A stretch of DNA of 64,000 bases. Origin: Septoria linicola. Taxonomy: Eukaryota > Ascomycota > Dothideomycetes > Mycosphaerellales > Mycosphaerellaceae. Position 1 is the first letter of the stretch, and each line of letters starts with the position of its first letter. This document shows, in pieces, positions 58,147 through 64,000 of the stretch. The stretch spans positions 1,910,001 through 1,974,000 of the forward strand of contig CP099427.1 of assembly GCA_024114885.1 (NCBI GenBank), written 5' to 3'. The position numbers were made by a program, and so were the translations under genes. The notes beneath the pieces are model-generated. The model was not told the origin of the DNA and made no database searches. It saw only the letters and a program-made list of their open reading frames with translations.

Positions 58147-58180
58147 GGGTTCAATTCCCCGATTCGGAACAACAATGATC

Positions 58181-58185
58181 TTTTT
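58181..58185 (+). terminator. Pol III T5 terminator of tRNA-Glu
   Basis: TTTTT 12 bp after the tRNA, with a second TTTT shortly after. No such run occurs inside the gene. Confidence 0.6.
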
Positions 58186-58807
58186 AGTGATTCTTTTGAC
58201 GTGCTTGAGCTTGCTTCGGTCTTTAGTTAGTCTGACTTTTTGATGCGATCTTTGGACGATGCGGCGGGCTGTGTACTGGAAATAATAATCTGCTGCTTTG
58301 GAACACAAGTCTGTAGTCTAGACTTGAAGCTGGACGAGCTGTCTTGTAAGGTTGGGTCTTATGAGAAGTATCAAAGGTCAATGTCAGAGCAGCCGAAGTG
58401 GCTGTAATGATCGCATCATGCCCATTTTGCTCCGACTGGTCACTTTTTGCTGGTATGCAACACTAGAGACAGCATTGCTAAGCCAGCCAGAATGAGTTGA
58501 GGTGTTGTCTACTGCTGCAAGCAAGGTCGCAGATCTTGCCTTTCCGTTTTGCGGGTAGACGGATCGTATTCCAGCTTGGCACCTCGCACACCTCGATTCC
58601 TGCAACAAAAATAAAGCAGTCAGTAGTGCATTCTGCACCATCGATGGAGGAGTAAGCTCTATTTATCGTCAATGTATGCAGTGTGTAGCTTGGAGTTCGT
58701 TCTCGACTTCATTGACCCAAAAGGAGCCCAAAAAGTGGAATTTGGCTCCCACACTCACACCACCACTACAACACCATTATACCAACATCTTACCACGTCG
58801 ACGGCGC

Positions 58808-58811
58808 AAAA
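58808..58811 (-). terminator. Pol III T4 terminator of tRNA-Pro
   Basis: TTTT on the minus strand within 10 bp of the tRNA 3' end. Confidence 0.5.
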
Positions 58812-58815
58812 GAAG

Positions 58816-58961
58816 GGGCTCAACTCGGAATTGAACCAAGGACCTCTTGCATACAAGATTGTAACAACCCAAAGCACTGGCAGGTATTGTTAGTCGATGA
58901 TCGAAAGTTGAGATATGAGGCGGCGAATGCTTACAGAATCATACCACTAGACCATTAAGCC
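58816..58961 (-). tRNA. tRNA-Pro(TGG) split by one spliceosomal-type intron and one tRNA intron
   Basis: Exons on the minus strand: 58961-58935, 58876-58868 and 58851-58816. Anticodon TGG is 58871-58869. Removing 58934-58877 (58 nt, GTAAGC...CGACTAACAA...GCCAG) and the 16-nt insert after position 37 (58867-58852) gives 72 nt. Acceptor stem GGCTTAA/TTGAGCC pairs 7 of 7 (one U-G). Anticodon stem CTTGC/GCAAG exists only after joining exons 1 and 2. T stem is CTTGG/CCGAG with one U-G. Exon 1 carries the standard D-arm TGGTCTAGTGGTATGATTCT. A and B boxes are both whole. The gene has no internal T4 run. Confidence 0.9.
58877..58934 (-). other. Spliceosomal-type intron in tRNA-Pro (58 nt)
   Basis: Starts GTAAGCATTC, has CATCGACTAACAATACC around the branch site, ends TGCCAG. 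It interrupts the 5' strand of the anticodon stem. Confidence 0.82.
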
Positions 58962-59364
58962 GTCAACAAGCTGAGAAGCTCATTGCTCGATGTGAAGTCT
59001 GCTTGTGCAGGCACTTATGTTATCTGGAACAGATGTCCGAAGGATGAAGCTTGGTAAGTACAACCAGGATCATCTATGTCGAAGCCGGCGATGGCGCCGA
59101 TCACTCTGGCGATATGCTTCGACTGTTTGTAACTGCTACGACCTTGCTATCTATCGAATCGGCCCTAGAAGTCCGGAATAGTGTACGGAACGTCTGAATT
59201 ATATCCTTGAGCTCGACTAGGAAAATGGCTATAGTTGACTTTAGGGTTTGAGAGGCATCGTGCACGTCTCGAACCTATGTAAAAGCACGAAAGCATGGCG
59301 ATACTCTCAGGTTCTTGCTATGTATAGTAACAGCCTATATGCTCGTGGTCATAGGTGACTTGTT
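58962..59364. other. Spacer between tRNA-Pro and the RIP block
   Basis: Normal base composition at first, drifting to AT-rich toward the right. No gene seen. It marks the sharp edge of the mutated transposon region. Confidence 0.45.
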
Positions 59365-59751
59365 TATTAATATACTCTAGAAAAAGTTAAATTTGCGTAC
59401 CTTCCTAGACCTAGCTATAGTATCCTAGGCCAAGAAAACGAATATGCTACCGTAGAGCTATAGACTGTAGTCTAGCGAGAGCATAAGTACATATAAGGTG
59501 TCTTCGGGCAGTACTTTAGCTATATTAATCTTCTTAGCTAGATTACTATAGCTTAGTCAGCTTCCGGATTCTACTATTATAGGCTTATCTAGTACCTTCC
59601 TTCGAGTAGATTATCGTAGTACTTTATCGGTGCGAGAACTAGGCTATCGTGTTAGATTAGCTCTATAACAGATATAATAGCCGACTATTCTCGTAAGGCT
59701 AATTAGACTAGTCGCTAAGCAAGTAGGATTCACTTGTTTACAAGCCTTACG

Positions 59752-59828
59752 GCAAGTAAGTAAGTAAGTAGAAGGCCTAGCTGTTACGTAAGCAAGGCAA
59801 GTAAGTAAGTAAATAGATAGTAAGTAAC
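59752..59828 (+). repeat. TAAG microsatellite
   Basis: AAGTAAGTAAGTAAG at 59755-59768 and again at 59799-59814, each next to a copy of GCCTTACGGC or similar. Confidence 0.7.
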
Positions 59829-60784
59829 TTATAAGCCTTACGGCGTTATCCTCCCTTCTACCGTACGTACCTACGCGACAGCATAATAGCGTTAGAGCGT
59901 TTATTATACTATTCTCTACTGTTTAATAAGATATACGAGATAATCGAGCGGTGTCTATAGGTATATAAAATAGTATAGTTAGGCTATTATAAGTATCTAG
60001 TCTACTACGCGCGTGTTAAGGGTAAGGGTATTAGTATAGTTATACTAGATCGTAATAAGGCAAATAAGATATAGGGATCGTTAAAGAAGCAGCTAAAGCT
60101 ATATAATTTAATTAGCTCGGCTAGCTTAACCGAGCTCGCTTATATACGCTTAATATTAAATCCGACAGCTTTAGACCCTAGATTCCTTATAATCTACTAT
60201 CGTAATTATAGTATTATTACTAGTATATTAAATAATATTACTAAAACATATTAGATAGATATTCTAAGTAGTATAAAATAGAGCTTAGATAGTTAGCAAA
60301 ATTTCTATATAAAAACATCTCTAGATTTATATAGTCCTAGCTCTAAGATTTTGAGCTCGTATTCTTACGATATTTTAATATTAATAAACTGTTACTTTCT
60401 AGCGCACTAAGAATCTGCCTCTAATATTGTAGATATACGACTATATAGCCTTAAAATAATTTAGATAACTAAACCGGCTATAGCGATTCGAATAGGAAAG
60501 AGTATACGCTCTAAAACGCGTGTTCTATAGTATAGTTAGTATTAGAAACAGGTTTAGTTCGGTCTTAGGGTTACAAGTTATCGGCTTACAGGGATACGGA
60601 TATACTAACTAAGAGCGATAATCTTATCTTTAAATACTAGCGCATTTATAATAACGCTATTATAGAGCTTAGTATAGACACGGAATTAGTATTAGACCTA
60701 TCTTTAGTTATTAGGACAGACCTAGAGTCTATACTATTAGAATTAGCTACGTAGGTAGATAATAACGCGTCTATATAAGCTTCG

Positions 60785-61830
60785 TAGCCTATACTCTTTT
60801 AGCGCCTCACGAAGCGTAAACACGATAATAACACCGAATTACTCGACTAACTAGACTTCGGACGATTGCCTATATACTCGTAGCTACTAGACGATACTTA
60901 GATAATATTATAGGTCTTTACGTATAGCTAGCGGCTATAGAATACGTAGAAGAAGGCAGTTTAGGTATATAAGATCTACTACTCTCGAAGAGCGTAGTTA
61001 CGCGGTAAATAGGCTAGTATCTACGACGTAGATAAATTAACCTTATCGGTAGGAGTATACTTAAGATAAATATATAGTATATACGAGGAAGGTAAGGAGC
61101 TAGAAACATCTTCTAGTAAGCGATATAAGCTAATAGACAGGCACGTTACGCCTTAGAGTATTAATAATAATATAGCTATTAAATTCGATATAGACGACTT
61201 CCTTACGTTACTATTAGTAAGGTAAAGGCCTACCTATATACCGTGCTTAGCAGTTTTAGTATAAAAGTAAGGTAGTAGCTCGTTTCTAAGATAGTAATGT
61301 TTACTCTACTTGATTAATTTAATGTTCTACGGTCCTAGTATAGGCTCTTAGTCTTAGGACTACTATTTTGAGCTCGTTACTACTAGTTAATTAACGTATT
61401 ACAAGACTATTACTCTCCGAACAGGTCTTGTTCTATAGCGACCGCTCTTATACCTACCTAGGGGGTTAGTATTAAGGTAGTTATTATCTATTAATAGAGC
61501 CGAAGGTAGAGCTATCTCTTCTCTCTTATACTAGAACTAGAGGCGTAGAGGGTAGATAGTAGCCTTAAAGCGAGAACTAACGCACTATAAACATAGACAA
61601 GAGGCCTAAAAGAAGCCTACGTAAGAGGCGACTTAAAGGGCTATAATAATATAGAAGCTCCTAGAATATAGATATCGCTCTAATCTAGAAAAGTTATAAA
61701 CCTCTAGTACCCCTTAGTACGGATCTATTCGGTAATTATCGTATAGATAGTAAGGCGACTTACTATATCGGAGATTTACTCGGGGTCTCTATACCTATAA
61801 TAGTCTTCGATTAGACTCCGGTTTAGCGTG
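60785..61830 (+). pseudogene. Decayed long coding frame, unidentified
   Basis: One frame stays protein-like for about 345 codons, interrupted almost only by TAG. Surviving segments include KRKHDNNTELLD, LDFGRLPIYS and AIKFDIDDFLTLLL. It is likely a transposon-encoded protein destroyed by RIP. The family could not be told; a recombinase or polyprotein are both possible. Confidence 0.45.
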
Positions 61831-62629
61831 AAAACGCTCTCGTTCGGATAGCGTAGAGGCTATAGGATAGGCCGGACCCGTCTAGGTAATCTTGTATCCT
61901 CTAGTATATAGATCGCTTAGAGTAAGCTCTAGTACGGCGTAAGACGCTAATCGTTTAGCTAAGGACACTAATTACGTCTAAGGCCCTAGACCCGGTATAT
62001 AGTATAGGCTAACGTAATGTTATACTACTATAGTTACTTAGCGAATTACTCGAATAAGTAAGACAGACGCGCCTAGCTATAAACGGTCGAACTATGCGAC
62101 ACGATATGTCTTCGCTTATTAGGCATAATTAATATAGCCTCGGTATTATAAAGAAAAGTTTAACGTTTACCTTCTAATAGCTAAGAAAATTTTAGACTCT
62201 TGTTTTTTAGTTATCGTTTTAAACGATAACTATATTTTATTTAAAAACCTAATTAAGGAGAGTATAACATACTCTTAGAATATCTTCGAACAAGCTCTAT
62301 AAGTGAATTAGCGTCTACTAGCTAGCCTGAAATACTAGAGAGTAGCTTATCTAACTAGCTTAATAAGTAAATTCGAAGATCCCTAGTAAAGCTACTACCT
62401 ACTTTTACTTTATTCCCTCTACTAGACAACGATATGTCTATAGAAACGGAGGACTAAGGAGGTACTAACCTTAACCTTAATACCGATCCCTTTTAAGAAC
62501 CGAACTTAGGAGGTAGACTATCTATAGCGTAGTTCTAGCTACTTATAGAGACTATCTAAGTAACCTAAAGCTAGAAGATAATTGTCGCTTAGGTTCTACT
62601 ACTACCTAGCTCGGACTAGAATCCCTTCT

Positions 62630-64000
62630 TTAATAGGAAGAACGTAACCGAGTATATTAAGCGTTTTAAAGTACTATATAGTAACTACGCTATTCTACTT
62701 ATTAATAATAATAAACAGCTTTATAAGAAGTTACTTACTTAGGTTACGGTTGTCTAACGTAGACGATACTAGCGCCTTAATAGTTTCTATAACCGAGACT
62801 ACGCTAAGTTCAAAGAGTCGATTATTAAGGAATACTAAAAGTACGATAATATATATATGCTCGGAAACCGCTACTATATAGAAAACCTTTATAAGGTTAA
62901 CCGTAGCGAGGATAATAATCTCTTAGAGTACTTAAGGCAGTTTATACTCTACTCTAATACTATGCCTACTTCGTATATAGACGAGCGTTCTCGTACCCTT
63001 CTATTTATACAAGGCCTTCTATTTCGTTTCGGTAAGAGACTCTAGGCCTATCTTAGGTTAGATCTTAATAATAAGAACTTAGATTATAGTAAGCTCTTAA
63101 AGATAGCCTAGCGTTAGATTAATAGTAATAAGGACTTTAAATTAGAAGTATATAACGAAGGCGGTAGAGACGTCTAGTAGTTACACGAAGTAGTAAAGAA
63201 GTCCGCTCTAAGACTAAACTCTAAGTTTAAGGCTAGAGAAACGGTAGTCTATAAAGGCCGTAAGCCGGCAACTATCGATAACATTACCGCTAGTATATAA
63301 GACCTTATAATCGCTACGATTCGTCGACTCGAAGAAGGAGGCCCGTAGCTACTACGCCTATCGATAGGATAGCGAGCGAAGTCTTACGATTACGACTATC
63401 TGTATATTCTAAGGCCTACTTATAGCTAGGAGATTTTAATTAACTTAGCTACGATAGATAACGAGTTAATAATTAAGGCCTATATAGCGATCGCTCTAAA
63501 GATTTTAGGTTATTAGATATATAGGCTCGAAGGCTATATAGCCGTAAACTACGAGTACCTGTAATAGTTCGAGACTAAGGGCTTAATATATAGAGATCTA
63601 AAGACCGGTATTATATACTACGGAACGCCTCGCCTAGGTACGGAAAAGATATAGTACTACTAGGACAAGGAACTACTAAAGCTATTCGTATTAATAGGAG
63701 TATTAGAGTAGCGCTATAGGAAGATCGATCTTGAAAATATAGATCGTTTATTAACGCTAAGAGCGAGCTAGTAGAGGATAGCGAACAAGGCAGCTAGTAT
63801 TAACGGTCCCGTTAATATTAGTTAAGTCGCTTCTATTATATAGGAGGATTAGGACGATCTAATCGGCGCCTACGTAGCTAGAGATAGCGTAAAGACAAAG
63901 CGGAACCTAAATCCTTCTCGACTAGTTAGAGGATAGCTAATAGGAGTATAGAAGCGGATTACGACCTAGGCTATAGCTATAAGAACCCGCGCTTATCGTT
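62630..64000 (+). pseudogene. RIP-killed gag of a Ty3/gypsy-type retrotransposon (runs off the window)
   Basis: One frame reads NVTEYIKRFKVLYSNYAILL, then KFKESIIKEY, LLEYLRQFILYS and RTLLFIQGLLFRFGKRL, then on past 63900 with scattered TAG/TAA. The FxxRNVTEYLxRF start, the Lys/Glu-rich middle and the LFxxGL motif follow fungal gypsy-type gag. The longest open piece is 62857-63045. The pol region would lie beyond the window. Confidence 0.65.

Larger units (their letters stand above)
57962..58169 (+). tRNA. tRNA-Glu(CTC) split by two spliceosomal-type introns and one tRNA intron
   Basis: Exons: 57962-57970, 58023-58050, 58082-58093 and 58147-58169. Anticodon CTC is 58047-58049. Removing 57971-58022 and 58094-58146 (both GT...AG with CTGAC or CTAAC) and the 31-nt insert after position 37 (58051-58081) gives exactly 72 nt. 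Acceptor stem TCCGAAT/ATTCGGA pairs 7 of 7, though its two strands lie about 200 bp apart. The anticodon stem is TCCCG/CGGGG (one U-G). T stem CGGGG/CCCCG is made by joining the last two exons. D-arm sequence GTCTAGTGGCTAGGAT is the usual tRNA-Glu one. The A box is cut after TG; the B box GGTTCAATTCC is whole. TTTTT follows at 58181. Confidence 0.88.
58170..58815. other. Spacer between tRNA-Glu and tRNA-Pro
   Basis: Terminator of tRNA-Glu on the left, 3' flank of tRNA-Pro on the right, nothing else supported. Confidence 0.4.
59365..64000. mobile_element. RIP-mutated transposon remnants
   Basis: From about 59365 to the window end, CpA and TpG are almost absent while TpA and TAG/TAA abound: the segment 60001-60060 has no CA and one TG. 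This is the imprint of repeat-induced point mutation on both strands, known in many Pezizomycotina. Frames are cut mostly by TAG and TAA, as expected from CAG, CAA and TGG codons. The element edges (LTRs) could not be placed. Confidence 0.85.

Noticed and set aside
60001..62600. Possible Starship/DUF3435-type recombinase in the RIP block
   Set aside because: Considered for the decayed frame at 60785-61830, but the surviving residues do not show the motifs I would need.
1..64000. CRISPR arrays, operons and bacterial-type regulatory sites
   Set aside because: None seen, and not expected: introns and gene content are fungal.

Overview
The window is nuclear DNA of a filamentous ascomycete. Protein genes carry 47-112 nt introns with GTRNGN donors, CTNAC-type branch sites and YAG acceptors. 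The protein set includes a class II hydrophobin, a CFEM-like Cys-rich membrane protein, catalase-peroxidase, a fungal GT2 glycosyltransferase and two ACS-type MFS transporters. The right-hand 4.6 kb has lost almost all CpA and TpG, as expected from RIP. A dothideomycete (Mycosphaerellales-like) is a plausible but unproven source.

Layout. 1-2.7 kb: GC-rich repeat field with hairpin-bearing ~155-bp units, a short motif in seven copies and a polypyrimidine tract. 2.9-21 kb: accessory block with three divergent paralogues of a chromo-like/Cys-cluster protein, a copia-type retropepsin-like protein whose catalytic Asp is replaced, two ORF1/gag-like zinc-knuckle proteins (one with a Myb-like domain) and a truncated relative. 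11.8-13.0 kb: Cys-rich single-pass membrane protein. 21.4-42 kb: conserved and secreted functions, namely hydrophobin, GT2 enzyme, a secreted Kex2-type repeat protein with an internal stop, alpha/beta hydrolase, two transporters, catalase-peroxidase and a small secreted protein. 43-57 kb: hypothetical and BTB-like genes, an L-asparaginase II gene and a Zn2Cys6 regulator (each broken by one frameshift), and a prion-like protein. 57.2-59.0 kb: three tRNA genes. 59.4-64 kb: RIP-mutated transposon remnants, including a stop-riddled gag.

The most unusual signal is the tRNA cluster. The genes for tRNA-Lys(CTT), tRNA-Glu(CTC) and tRNA-Pro(TGG) are each cut by intervening sequences of 50-58 nt with full spliceosomal-intron consensus (GTAAGY or GTGAGT, CTNAC, AG): three in Lys, two in Glu, one in Pro. 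Each gene also has an ordinary tRNA intron after position 37. Removing all inserts gives cloverleaves of exactly 73, 72 and 72 nt with paired acceptor stems. Left in place, the pieces look like decayed fragments and would probably be missed by standard tRNA finders. I know of no established precedent for nuclear tRNA genes split by spliceosomal-type introns.

Gene models were spliced by eye and every multi-exon model listed keeps its frame, except where a frameshift or stop is stated.
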